Positions 8,541 through 16,267 of a DNA stretch of 64,000 bases are shown here, piece by piece. Each line of letters opens with the position of its first letter. Position 1 is the stretch's first letter. A program made the position numbers and the translations under genes. The notes under the pieces were generated by a model. The model was not told the DNA's origin and made no database searches. It worked only from the letters and a program-made list of their open reading frames with translations. The DNA is from Stenotrophomonas sp. ASS1 (GTDB lineage Bacteria > Pseudomonadota > Gammaproteobacteria > Xanthomonadales > Xanthomonadaceae). The stretch is from the NCBI RefSeq assembly GCF_004346925.1, contig NZ_CP031167.1, forward strand, positions 3,182,001 to 3,246,000, read 5' to 3'.

Positions 8541-8879
8541 TCAGCCCGGACCCCACACAGCGGTATCCAGTGCTGCCGCCGGATCAGCCGCCGGCATCCG
8601 CACCCGGCCGTTCTCCACCCGCACGCCCTCGGCGCGCAACCGCTGTGACTGCTCGCGCCAACCAGCCGAACCTTCCTCCATGGCAATGCGCCCATCTGAA
8701 CGCAGCACGCGATGCCAGGGCAGGTCTGGGTCGTCGTTCTGGCCCAGGATGCGCGCGGTCAGGCGCGCACGCCCGGGCAGGCCCGCGCGCAGCGCCACCT
8801 GCCCATAGCCCATCACCTGCCCCGCCGGGATCGCGCGGATCACCGCCAGGATGCGCGCACGCGCCTGCTCCGGCGTCAG
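8541..8879 (-). CDS. Alkyltransferase-like protein (ATL, MGMT family)
   Basis: About 112 residues matching the DNA-binding domain of O6-alkylguanine-DNA alkyltransferases: IPAGQVMGYGQVA (helix-turn-helix part), ARILGQN, then LPWHRVLRSDGRI. The reactive PCHR cysteine is Trp here (PWHR), the mark of alkyltransferase-like proteins, which bind O6-alkylguanine without repairing it and flag it for nucleotide excision repair. The start is uncertain. There is no ATG, GTG or TTG near the expected N-terminus, and the best candidate is CTG 8879, which overlaps the TGA of the upstream transporter gene by two bases. That would need re-initiation. A GTG at 8843 would remove 12 conserved residues. Confidence 0.85.
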   Translation of the reverse strand: MTPEQARARILAVIRAIPAGQVMGYGQVALRAGLPGRARLTARILGQNDDPDLPWHRVLRSDGRIAMEEGSAGWREQSQRLRAEGVRVENGRVRMPAADPAAALDTAVWGPG

Positions 8880-9796
8880 CGCCGCAGGCGGGTCACCAGC
8901 AGAACGCCGATCAGCACCAGCACGGTGCCGGCGATCTGCGCCGGCCCCATCGGTTCGTCGAGCAGCCATAGGCTCATCACGATGGTGGAAACAGGGCCCA
9001 GCATACCGACCTGCGCGGCCAGCGACGAACCCACGCGCTGCACCGCCAGCATGATCGCCAGCACCGGCAGCACCGTGCACACGGTGGCGTTGACCAGCGA
9101 CAACCACTGCACCGGCGCCGGTGCCTGCCACAACAACGGCAGCGGATGGGTCACCGCGAAATGCAGCAGCACCAGCACGCTGGCCACGCAGCTGGCGTAA
9201 GCGGTCAGCCGCACCGCTCCGATACGCGCGACCACCTGCCCGCTGCCGAACAGGTACAGCGCATAGCTGAGCGCACTGCCCAGCACCAGCAGGCTGCCAA
9301 CGATGATCTGTCCACCCTCGCACTGCAGGTCATGGCCGAACGCCAGCAGCACGCCCAGATAGCTCAGCACCAGCGCGCCGATCTGCCATCGGCCCGGCCG
9401 CTGGCGCGCCAGCAGCACGTTGATCAGCAGCACCAGGGTCGGGTTCAAGTACAGGATCAGCCGTTCCAGCGTCACGCTGATGTACTGCAGGCCCTGGAAG
9501 TCGAGCAGGCTGGACAGGTAGTAGCCGGTGAAACCCAGCCACAGCACGCGGGCACGGTCGGCCCAGGACAGTGGTTCGGCCCGACGCGCGGCCCACAGCG
9601 CCATCAGTACGAACAGCGGCAGCGCCATCAGCATGCGCAGGGCAAGCAGCGTGGTGGCATCCACGCCGTGACGCAGGCCGAGCTTGACGATGATCGCCTT
9701 GCCAGAAGCAGCGATGGCGCCGATCGCGGCCAGGCCGATACCCCCCAGCGCAATGCGTGGGGAGGCGGTGGCGATACGGGAAGCGGGATTGGACAT
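8876..9796 (-). CDS. EamA/DMT-family transporter
   Basis: A 306-residue membrane protein with about ten hydrophobic segments arranged as two EamA repeats, the second ending in ML-GPVSTIVMSLWLLDEPMGPAQIAGTVLVLIGV, a typical drug/metabolite transporter signature. Start ATG 9796 is used; upstream in-frame extension runs into the REP pair at 9880-9938 and is unlikely to be coding. It exports or imports small metabolites across the inner membrane; the substrate cannot be told from sequence. It overlaps the downstream alkyltransferase-like gene and is probably co-transcribed with it. Confidence 0.85.
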   Translation of the reverse strand: MSNPASRIATASPRIALGGIGLAAIGAIAASGKAIIVKLGLRHGVDATTLLALRMLMALPLFVLMALWAARRAEPLSWADRARVLWLGFTGYYLSSLLDFQGLQYISVTLERLILYLNPTLVLLINVLLARQRPGRWQIGALVLSYLGVLLAFGHDLQCEGGQIIVGSLLVLGSALSYALYLFGSGQVVARIGAVRLTAYASCVASVLVLLHFAVTHPLPLLWQAPAPVQWLSLVNATVCTVLPVLAIMLAVQRVGSSLAAQVGMLGPVSTIVMSLWLLDEPMGPAQIAGTVLVLIGVLLVTRLRR

Positions 9797-9879
9797 CAGG
9801 ACGACGGCGGGCCGCTCGGAGCGGCCCGGGAAAGCGTGGGGGCGCCCATTGTCGCACGGAGCCGTCCGGTGCCCGCCTT

Positions 9880-9938
9880 GTAGAGTCGAGCCAAGCTCGA
9901 CTGTCTTTCCACCGCAGTCGAGCATGGCTCGACTCTAC
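9880..9938. repeat. Inverted pair of SMAG REPs (REPIN-like)
   Basis: 9880-9903 (plus) and 9914-9938 (minus) both start with GTAGAGTCGAGC on their own strand and face each other across 10 bases. They are of the same GAGTCGAGC subfamily as the REPs that flank the RAYT gene at 51 kb. They lie upstream of the EamA gene. Confidence 0.88.
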
Positions 9939-9984
9939 AAAGAGCGACGGCCGAGCACGGGCTCGGCTCCGCAGCAACCGCAGG

Positions 9985-11343
9985 TCAGCGCATCAACACC
10001 ACTTCCTCGGCCGAGGTCGGGTGGATCGCCACGGTGTCATCGAACTGGGCCTTGGTCGCGCCCATCTTCACCGCCACCGCGAAACCCTGCAGGATCTCGT
10101 CGGCCGCTTCGCCCAGCAGGTGGATACCTACCACGCGTTCTTCCGGGCCGGCGCAGACCATCTTGAACAGGCTGCGCTGTGTACCGTTGGCCAGCGCCTG
10201 CAGCATCGGTCGGAAACGGCTGTGGTAAACGCTCACCTGGTCGAAACGCGCGCGCGCTTCTTCCTCGCTCATGCCCACCGCACCCAGCGGCGGGTGCGAG
10301 AACACCACGCTGGCCACGTTCTCGTAATCCATCTTCGACTGCGGGCGGCCACCGAACAGGCGATCCATCAACCGTCGCGAAGCAGCCACCGCCACCGGGG
10401 TCAGGCCGACCTTGCCGGCGATGTCACCCACCGCGTGCACGCTCGGCACGCTGGTGGTCTGCCATTCGTCCACCTGCACCTGCTGGTGTTCGCCAATGCC
10501 GATGCCGAGCGCTTCCAGGCCCAGATCACGACTGTTGCCGCGGCGGCCGGTGGCGAAGAACACCGCGTCGAACACGCTGTCGAGCGGGCCGTCATGGCCG
10601 AACGCACGTACGCGTTCGCCATCGCGCTGCAGTTCGCGCAGGCGATAGCCGAAATGGATGCGCACGCCCTGCTGCTTCAGGTTCTCGGCCAGCTGATCAG
10701 TCAGCTCGTAATCGAAGCGATCCAGCAGCCGCTGGCCACGCACCAGCAGGCTCACCTTGCTGCCCAGTGCCTGCAGCAGTCCGGCCAGCTCCACCGCGAT
10801 GTAACCGCCACCGATGATCGCCACCTCGGCCGGTGCCGCACGCAGATCGAAGAAATCATCGGAGACCAGGCCCAGTTCCGCGCCGGGGATATCTGGACGC
10901 AGCGGGTGCGCGCCGGTGGCGATCAGGATGTGCTCGGCGCTGTAACGCACGCCATCACTGCAGGCCACGGTATGCGCATCGAGCAGATGGCCGCGCGCCG
11001 GAATGCGCACCACGCCGGTCTCATCCAGGCGTTTGTGGTAGCTGGTGTGGATGTTGCTGATGTAGGCCTGGCGATGGATCACCAGTTCCTTCCACGACAG
11101 CGCCGGGCGCGCCTGAACATCGAAGCCCATCGCACTGGCCAGGCCGATGCGCTCGTGCAGGTCGGCCGCCAGCCACATCGCCTTCTTCGGCACGCAGCCG
11201 ACATTGACGCAGGTCCCGCCCAGCTCACCGGGCTCCAGCATTGCCACGCGCTTGCCATGCTGCGCGGCACGGATCGCACCGGCCAGGCCGGCGGAGCCGC
11301 CGCCAAGGACGATCAGGTCGTAATCATAGGGTGCAGTGCTCAT
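9985..11343 (-). CDS. gor: Glutathione-disulfide reductase
   Basis: A 452-residue class I flavin disulfide reductase of normal length for Gor. The order is an FAD-binding motif (LIVLGGGSAGLAGAIRAA), the redox-active pair in GGTCVNVGC (Cys45 and Cys50), an NAD(P)H motif (IIGGGYIAVELAGLL) followed by arginines after the second strand that favour NADPH, then the C-terminal catalytic HPTSAEE (His441, Glu446). It reduces GSSG to GSH with NADPH in the cytoplasm. Start ATG 11343 overlaps the stop of the upstream DadA-like gene as ATGA, which indicates translational coupling. Confidence 0.94.
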   Translation of the reverse strand: MSTAPYDYDLIVLGGGSAGLAGAIRAAQHGKRVAMLEPGELGGTCVNVGCVPKKAMWLAADLHERIGLASAMGFDVQARPALSWKELVIHRQAYISNIHTSYHKRLDETGVVRIPARGHLLDAHTVACSDGVRYSAEHILIATGAHPLRPDIPGAELGLVSDDFFDLRAAPAEVAIIGGGYIAVELAGLLQALGSKVSLLVRGQRLLDRFDYELTDQLAENLKQQGVRIHFGYRLRELQRDGERVRAFGHDGPLDSVFDAVFFATGRRGNSRDLGLEALGIGIGEHQQVQVDEWQTTSVPSVHAVGDIAGKVGLTPVAVAASRRLMDRLFGGRPQSKMDYENVASVVFSHPPLGAVGMSEEEARARFDQVSVYHSRFRPMLQALANGTQRSLFKMVCAGPEERVVGIHLLGEAADEILQGFAVAVKMGATKAQFDDTVAIHPTSAEEVVLMR

Positions 11344-12590
11344 CGGAATCGCTCGGGTCGGTAAGGGGCAGGATCGATCGCTGGCGTGCGGCCGCAGACG
11401 AGATCGGCGATCAGCTGGCCGGTGCCGGCGCTCATGCTGATGCCGAGCATGCCATGCCCCGCTGCAAGCCAGACGTGAGGATGCGCAGGCGCGCGGCCGA
11501 TCAACGGCACGTCGTCCACGCTCATGGGGCGCCACCCGCACCACTGCTCCTGCAGCTGCGCACCGCGTGGCGCGCGCAGGTAGTGGTCGGCGGCCTGCTG
11601 CAGGGCCTGCAGGCGGGCCGTGCGCAGCTGCGGTTCGGCACCGGCGAATTCCATGGTGCCGCCCAGTCGCAACGCTTCGCGCCAGGCAATCACGAACACG
11701 GAATGGTCCTTCAGCACCACCGGGCGCTGCGGCGCCTGCGCCGGTCGCGACCAGGTCAGCGAATAGCCCTTGCCGGGCTGGATCGGCACGCGCAGATCCA
11801 GTTGCCGTGCCCAGCGCGGCGACCACGGTCCGGTGGCCAGCACCAGCTCGCGTGCGTGCAGCGTGCGTTCGCCGACGTGCACGCGCACACCCTGCGCGTC
11901 GGTGCTGAAATCCTGCATGTCCGCCTGCTCCTCGATCACCACGCCCTGTGCACGCAGCACGCGCGCCAGTTCGGCGGTGTAGCGGTCCGGACGCAGCTGC
12001 GCATCGCCGGGGAAGTGGATCGCGCCGGCAATGCGATCATGGAAAGCTGGATTGTCGCGCGCATAGTCGGCGCCGTCGATGCGCGCCGTGGCGATGCCCT
12101 GCGCGTTCAGTGCCTCACACTCAGCGGCGTGGTGATCGAAATTGCGGGCATCGCCAAACACGTAGTCCAGACCGCGGGTATCGAATTCGCAGTCCAGCGC
12201 ATGCGTCTGCACCCAGTGGGCCAGGCGCAGCCGTGAATCATTCAACAGTGCGCCGCGTGCCCGCGTGGCGTGCAGCCAGTCACGTGCGTTGCAGCGCGCG
12301 CCGAACTGCAGCAGCCAGCGCCACAATGCAGGGTCCAGGCGCGTACGTACGTACAACGGTGCACGCGGATCGAGCATCCAGCGCAGCGCGCGCAGCGGTA
12401 CACCAGGCGCTGGCAGCGGCGGCGCGTGGCTGGGGGTGATGGTGCCGCAGTTGCCATGCGAGGTCGCGCCGCCGACACGCCCACGGTCGATCACGCGTAC
12501 CTGCCGGCCCTGTGCGCGCAGCGCGAGCGCGACGGCCAGTCCAATGGCACCGGCGCCGACCACGATCACATCCTCGCGCGCGCCCTGCAT
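11340..12590 (-). CDS. DadA-like FAD-dependent amino-acid dehydrogenase/oxidase
   Basis: A 416-residue DAO-fold flavoprotein. The N-terminal FAD motif is VIVVGAGAIGLAVALALRAQG with an acidic residue after the second strand, followed by GGATSHGNCG. The C-terminal part has GWRPMSVDDVPLIGRAP and AAGHGMLGISMSAGTGQLIADL, the usual ending of D-amino-acid dehydrogenases. It probably deaminates a D-amino acid or oxidises a cyclic imino acid such as a hydroxyproline isomer; the exact substrate is not determined, and no hydroxyproline epimerase is next to it. It is coupled to gor by ATGA and lies 3 bases after the DUF418 gene, so the three may form one minus-strand unit. Confidence 0.87.
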   Translation of the reverse strand: MQGAREDVIVVGAGAIGLAVALALRAQGRQVRVIDRGRVGGATSHGNCGTITPSHAPPLPAPGVPLRALRWMLDPRAPLYVRTRLDPALWRWLLQFGARCNARDWLHATRARGALLNDSRLRLAHWVQTHALDCEFDTRGLDYVFGDARNFDHHAAECEALNAQGIATARIDGADYARDNPAFHDRIAGAIHFPGDAQLRPDRYTAELARVLRAQGVVIEEQADMQDFSTDAQGVRVHVGERTLHARELVLATGPWSPRWARQLDLRVPIQPGKGYSLTWSRPAQAPQRPVVLKDHSVFVIAWREALRLGGTMEFAGAEPQLRTARLQALQQAADHYLRAPRGAQLQEQWCGWRPMSVDDVPLIGRAPAHPHVWLAAGHGMLGISMSAGTGQLIADLVCGRTPAIDPAPYRPERFR

Positions 12591-12593
12591 CGA

Positions 12594-13838
12594 TCAGCCC
12601 TGCCCGGCCCCGCGCCGCATCGGCGGCCACTGCCGGTAGGTCATCGCACGCCACAGCCATTCCATCGGCCCGAAACGGAAGCGGCGCAACCACGCGTGCG
12701 AAATGCCCACCTGCACAGCGAACAGCAGTAGTGCGAACAGCAGCTGCACGCTGCGCGGCATCACCTCGAACCATCCCAGTCCGTAGTGATAGAAAAGCAG
12801 CGTGCAGACCAGCGACTGCGCCAGGTAATGGGTCAGCGCCATGCGCCCCACCGGCGCCAGCCAGGCCAATCGCATGCGCCAGTGCACGATCCACGCCAGG
12901 TAGCCCAGGCACATCGGCAGCCCGCCAACCGTGACCATGGCCATCGCCGCCGTCACCGGCAGGTTGTACGCACCGGGTGCCAGGTAGGGTTTCCAGGCAA
13001 CCCCCAGCAGCGTGACCAGCAGGCCCAGCGGCAGTGCGATCCAGCGCAGCGACGCGTACAGGCGCGGGAAGCGCTCCGGCGTCGCCAGCGCGCCACTGCC
13101 GGCGAACCAGCTGCCGATCAGGAACATGCCCAGCACTTCCGGGCCGGTGATCAGCAGCGCCCCCATCGACGTACCGAACTCACTCAGGCGCTGCACATTG
13201 GCCTGCGCCCAGCTGCCCTGCCCGTACACCTGCCGTTGCAGCTCGATGCTCCGCTGCGCCTCAGCAAGCATGCCCTGCACATCTTCGGCCGAAGCCATCG
13301 ACACCATCGCGCCGACCAGCAGCATCATCGCCACACCGCCGAGGTAGACCATCAACCCCATCCACGACAGCCAGCTGCGTGGCGCCTCGCGGCACGCCAG
13401 CAGCGGCAACGAGATCAGTGCATACATCACCAGAATGTCGCCGGACCAGACCAGCAGTGCATGGCACAGACCGATCAGCAGCAAGCCAGCGCTGCGGCGC
13501 AGGTAGAACGGGGTGAAGTCGCGCCCGGCGGCCTCAGCGCGCTGCGCCATCACCGCGAAGCCGGCACCGAACAGCAACGAGAACAGGGTGAAGAACTTGC
13601 CCTGCACGAACACGTAGACAAAGGCATCGGCCCAGTAGTCGATGCCCTGCCAATGCACGTCGATGCCGGTGAACGCCAGGTCCAGCGGCCCGCTGAAGGC
13701 CTCGATGTTCATCAGCAGGATGCCCAGCAGCGCAGCACCGCGCAGCACGTCAAGCACGGCGATGCGTTCGCCGGAAGCCACCGGCTGCAGGGAAGGAGAA
13801 GCGGCGTTCACAGGGCGTCCGTCGGGCAGGTCCGCCAT
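12594..13838 (-). CDS. DUF418 family membrane protein (YeiB-like)
   Basis: A 414-residue polytopic membrane protein. The N-terminal segment R-I-A-V-L-D-V-L-R-G-A-A-L-L-G-I-L-L-M-N and the C-terminal GRMALTHYLAQSLVCTLLFYHYG, then RRFRFGPMEWLWRAMTY are the defining parts of DUF418/YeiB proteins. The family is thought to transport or acylate small molecules but the function is not settled. Start ATG 13838 gives an N-terminus of about 28 residues before the first membrane helix. It ends 3 bases before the DadA-like gene begins. Confidence 0.88.
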   Translation of the reverse strand: MADLPDGRPVNAASPSLQPVASGERIAVLDVLRGAALLGILLMNIEAFSGPLDLAFTGIDVHWQGIDYWADAFVYVFVQGKFFTLFSLLFGAGFAVMAQRAEAAGRDFTPFYLRRSAGLLLIGLCHALLVWSGDILVMYALISLPLLACREAPRSWLSWMGLMVYLGGVAMMLLVGAMVSMASAEDVQGMLAEAQRSIELQRQVYGQGSWAQANVQRLSEFGTSMGALLITGPEVLGMFLIGSWFAGSGALATPERFPRLYASLRWIALPLGLLVTLLGVAWKPYLAPGAYNLPVTAAMAMVTVGGLPMCLGYLAWIVHWRMRLAWLAPVGRMALTHYLAQSLVCTLLFYHYGLGWFEVMPRSVQLLFALLLFAVQVGISHAWLRRFRFGPMEWLWRAMTYRQWPPMRRGAGQG

Positions 13839-13888
13839 TATGCCGCCGGCCTGCGCGCCATGGATGGCCGCGCCGTGTTCCACAAACG

Positions 13889-13915
13889 CAACGGCCCGCC
13901 GAAGCGGGCCGTTGC
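13889..13915 (-). terminator. Probable terminator after slyD-like gene
   Basis: A stem of AACGGCCCGC/GCGGGCCGTT closed by a short TTCG-like loop. On the minus strand it is followed by GCGTTTGTGG, a weak T tract. It lies between the SlyD-like gene and the DUF418 gene. Confidence 0.6.
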
Positions 13916-13937
13916 TGCCATCACGATCGCGCTGCGA

Positions 13938-14420
13938 TCAGTGCTGGTGACCGCCGTCGCCGTGGACGTGGCCGTGGTCGATTTCTTCCTTGCCGGCTTC
14001 GCGCACATCGACGATTTCCACGTCGAAGTGCAGGTCCTTGCCGGCCATCGGATGGTTCAGGTCGACGTCGACGACGCTCATGCCGACCTTCTGCACGGTC
14101 ACCGCACGCGGGCCGAAGTTGGTCTGCAGCACGACCTGCTGGCCGGGAGCCAGCTTGGTGTTGCCGAAGTGCTTCTTCGGCACGCGCTGGGACAGGCCCT
14201 CACGACGCTCGCCGTAGGCATCGGCAGCGTTGACGTCGACGCTGAAGGTCGCGCCGGCTTCCTTGTCCATCATGGCGTTTTCCAGGCCCGGGATGATGTT
14301 GCCGTGGCCGATCAGGATCGCCAGCGGCTCGCCGCGGTCCTTGGACGATTCGATCGGCTCCTGGCCGACTTCGGAAACGGTGTAGTGGAAGCGGACAACG
14401 CGGTCTTTTTCGATCTTCAT
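13938..14420 (-). CDS. slyD: FKBP-type peptidyl-prolyl isomerase, SlyD-like
   Basis: A 160-residue cytoplasmic PPIase/chaperone. The start MKIEKDRVVRFHYTV and the segments ILIGHGNIIPGLENAM, AYGERREGLSQRVPKKHF and VDLNHPMAGKDLHFDVEIVDVREA follow the SlyD order: a split FKBP domain with an insert-in-flap chaperone domain. The C-terminus is histidine-rich (DHGHVHGDGGHQH), as in SlyD proteins that bind nickel, although shorter than in E. coli. Start ATG 14420; a longer in-frame start at 14504 lacks support. It is divergent from the NlpC/P60 gene. Confidence 0.92.
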   Translation of the reverse strand: MKIEKDRVVRFHYTVSEVGQEPIESSKDRGEPLAILIGHGNIIPGLENAMMDKEAGATFSVDVNAADAYGERREGLSQRVPKKHFGNTKLAPGQQVVLQTNFGPRAVTVQKVGMSVVDVDLNHPMAGKDLHFDVEIVDVREAGKEEIDHGHVHGDGGHQH

Positions 14421-14532
14421 GCGCAACTCTGTCTGGATCTGCCGGAGGCAGGCGGGTTGGGGCGGGTTGTCGCCCGGCGGGGACGCCGCCATCATGACGG
14501 CCAATCCTAAGGTGGCGCATTATCCGGAGATC

Positions 14533-15072
14533 ATGCACATCACGCCAGTTTCGTCCGGCCTGCGCCGGCTCCTCGCCCCGGCCCTGCTGCTGGCCCTGCC
14601 CGTGCTGATGACCGCCTGCGGCGGCGGCAAGGCCACCCGACCCGCGCCGCCCCCGCCGACCGCGAACTGGCCGAAGACCGTGCCGGACAATCCCGAGGCG
14701 GCCAACTCGGTGCTGATGCGAGCCATCAGCCTGGTCGGCACCCCCTATCGCTATGGCGGCAATACCCCCGACTCCGGCTTCGACTGCAGCGGCCTGGTGG
14801 CCTACGTCTACCGCGAGATGCTGGACCTGAAACTGCCGCGCACCTCGCGCGACCTGGCGGCGGTACAGGGCCCGAAGATCGACCCGCAGCGCCTGGCCAC
14901 CGGCGACCTGGTGTTCTTCGGCAGCCGCGGCAGCGTCACCCATGTCGGCATTTATGTGGGTGAAGGGCGCTTCGTGCACGCGCCGAGCACCGGTGGCACG
15001 GTCCGGCTGGACTCGCTCAGCGGTCCGTACTGGAAGGACCACTACACCGGGGCGAAACGCGTCCTTCGCTAA
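14533..15072 (+). CDS. NlpC/P60 family lipoprotein (peptidoglycan endopeptidase)
   Basis: A 179-residue exported cysteine peptidase. Start ATG 14533 has GGAGA at 14526-14530. The signal peptide ends with lipobox LMTAC, giving acylated Cys29, then a proline-rich linker and one NlpC/P60 domain. The catalytic residues are Cys85 in GFDCSGLV, His137 in THVGIYV and His149. These enzymes cut peptide stems of peptidoglycan, usually after D-Glu. The next gene encodes a second, longer member with the same domain. Confidence 0.93.
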   Translation: MHITPVSSGLRRLLAPALLLALPVLMTACGGGKATRPAPPPPTANWPKTVPDNPEAANSVLMRAISLVGTPYRYGGNTPDSGFDCSGLVAYVYREMLDLKLPRTSRDLAAVQGPKIDPQRLATGDLVFFGSRGSVTHVGIYVGEGRFVHAPSTGGTVRLDSLSGPYWKDHYTGAKRVLR

Positions 15073-15097
15073 GATGAACAGGCGATATGATCAAAAT

Positions 15098-15113
15098 TGT
15101 GACGCACATCACC
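15098..15113 (+). promoter_or_regulatory. Candidate CRP/Clp binding site upstream of second NlpC/P60 gene
   Basis: The 16 bases TGTGACGCACATCACC match the CRP-family consensus TGTGA-N6-TCACA at nine of ten positions. They sit about 90 bases upstream of GTG 15204, within a clearly AT-richer 130-base intergenic stretch. Xanthomonads carry the CRP homologue Clp, which recognises this consensus. Binding is an inference from the motif only. Confidence 0.45.
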
Positions 15114-15203
15114 ATGCAACTAACGATTTACTAACGGAATTTTTAACTTATTGCCGCTTTTACAGGGCATGATGCCCCATCGTTTTTTTCCTGTGACCGA
15201 CGC

Positions 15204-15977
15204 GTGACGACTGACGACCTGAAAAGCGAAGGCCAGACTTCCGTATCTTCACGTAGTGCCCGCCCGCTGTTGCTTGGCCTGGCACTGTGTCTGACCAGCC
15301 TTCCGGCCTGGTCGCAGACTGCTCCGAACCGTTCCGATGTGACCCCGGCCCCGGTGGTCGAGAGCACCGCCCGACCGGCCGCCAAGGCCGAGGCTGCCGC
15401 TCCGCAGCGCAGCCGCGTCGATGCCGCCGCCAGCGCCACGCTGGCCGCCCTGCTGCCGCACCTGGCCGCCAATGACACCATTCCGCTGATGGACCGCTCG
15501 GCCGTGGTAGCCGGTGATCTCAGCCGCCTGCTCGCCAACTACGACACCAGCAGCGCCGCCAATGGCAGCGTTGTCGGCACCGCCGCCGACAACGGCAAGG
15601 TGCAATCGCTGCTGCGCCGCGCGATGACCCTGCTGGGCACCCCGTACCGTTGGGGTGGCAGCAACCCGGACAGCGGTTTCGACTGCAGCGGCCTGGTCGG
15701 TTACGTGTTCCGCTCGGCCCTGGGCATCGAGCTGCCGCGCGTGTCGCGCGAGATGGCACACGACGACAACGCCGAACTGATCAATGATCGCACCGCACTG
15801 GCTGCCGGTGACCTGGTGTTCTTCGGCCGCAAGGGCCGCGTCGACCACGTCGGCATCTATGTTGGCGATGGCCGCTTCCTGCACGCACCGAGCTCCGGCA
15901 AGGACGTCCGCGTGGACACCCTGCTCAGCGGCTACTGGGGCAACAAGTTCATGCAGGCCCGCCGGGTCGATCTCTGA
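15204..15977 (+). CDS. NlpC/P60 family secreted peptidoglycan endopeptidase
   Basis: A 257-residue protein starting at GTG 15204. A signal peptide with hydrophobic core LLLGLALCLTSL ends near AWSQ; there is no lipobox. An alanine-rich region of about 85 residues follows, then an NlpC/P60 domain from about residue 130 with SGFDCSGLVGYV (catalytic Cys), VDHVGIYVGDGRFLHAP (catalytic His pair). Its catalytic domain is closely similar to that of the upstream gene, so the two are tandem paralogues, one lipid-anchored and one soluble in the periplasm. The upstream region has a candidate Clp site. Confidence 0.92.
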   Translation: MTTDDLKSEGQTSVSSRSARPLLLGLALCLTSLPAWSQTAPNRSDVTPAPVVESTARPAAKAEAAAPQRSRVDAAASATLAALLPHLAANDTIPLMDRSAVVAGDLSRLLANYDTSSAANGSVVGTAADNGKVQSLLRRAMTLLGTPYRWGGSNPDSGFDCSGLVGYVFRSALGIELPRVSREMAHDDNAELINDRTALAAGDLVFFGRKGRVDHVGIYVGDGRFLHAPSSGKDVRVDTLLSGYWGNKFMQARRVDL

Positions 15978-16014
15978 TCTGACCGGTTGGCGCTACCGCG
16001 CCGCCTGACACGAG

Positions 16015-16044
16015 AAAGCCGCTGCCCTGCAGCGGCTTTTTTGT
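16015..16044 (+). terminator. Rho-independent terminator
   Basis: AAAGCCGCT/AGCGGCTTT stem followed by TTTTTG, 40 bases after the stop of the second NlpC/P60 gene. Confidence 0.9.
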
Positions 16045-16061
16045 TGGGCCCGTAATGGTGG

Positions 16062-16179
16062 GTAGCTGCCGACCTTGGTCGGTACCGCCTTCATCCACGC
16101 ATGGCGTGGACCTACTGACCTCTGGTGGGTGCCGACCGTTGGTCGGCACTGCGGCCATCCACGCATGGCGTGGATCTAC
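16062..16179. repeat. Array of four SMAG REPs
   Basis: Between convergent genes are four palindromes of alternating orientation: 16062-16085 (plus, GTAGCTGCCGACC), 16092-16115 (minus, stem ATCCACGC/GCGTGGAC), 16127-16149 (plus; opens with GTGG instead of GTAG) and 16156-16179 (minus, stem ATCCACGC/GCGTGGAT). Two sequence subfamilies are interleaved. Confidence 0.88.
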
Positions 16180-16222
16180 CGGGGACCTACCCTGATCGGC
16201 ACCGCGCCAGTCAGCTCCAAAA

Positions 16223-16252
16223 CAAAAAGCCCGCCGTTCAGGGCGGGCCTTT
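16223..16252 (-). terminator. Rho-independent terminator of the symporter gene
   Basis: On the minus strand a GGCCCGCC/GGCGGGC stem is followed by TTTTTGTTTT, 16 bases after the stop codon of the symporter gene. Confidence 0.88.
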
Positions 16253-16267
16253 CATCTCCACGCAACC

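Noticed and set aside
9985-11826. 613-residue fusion upstream of glutathione reductase
   Set aside because: The extra N-terminus overlaps the DadA-like gene out of frame; Gor starts at ATG 11343 with the standard length.
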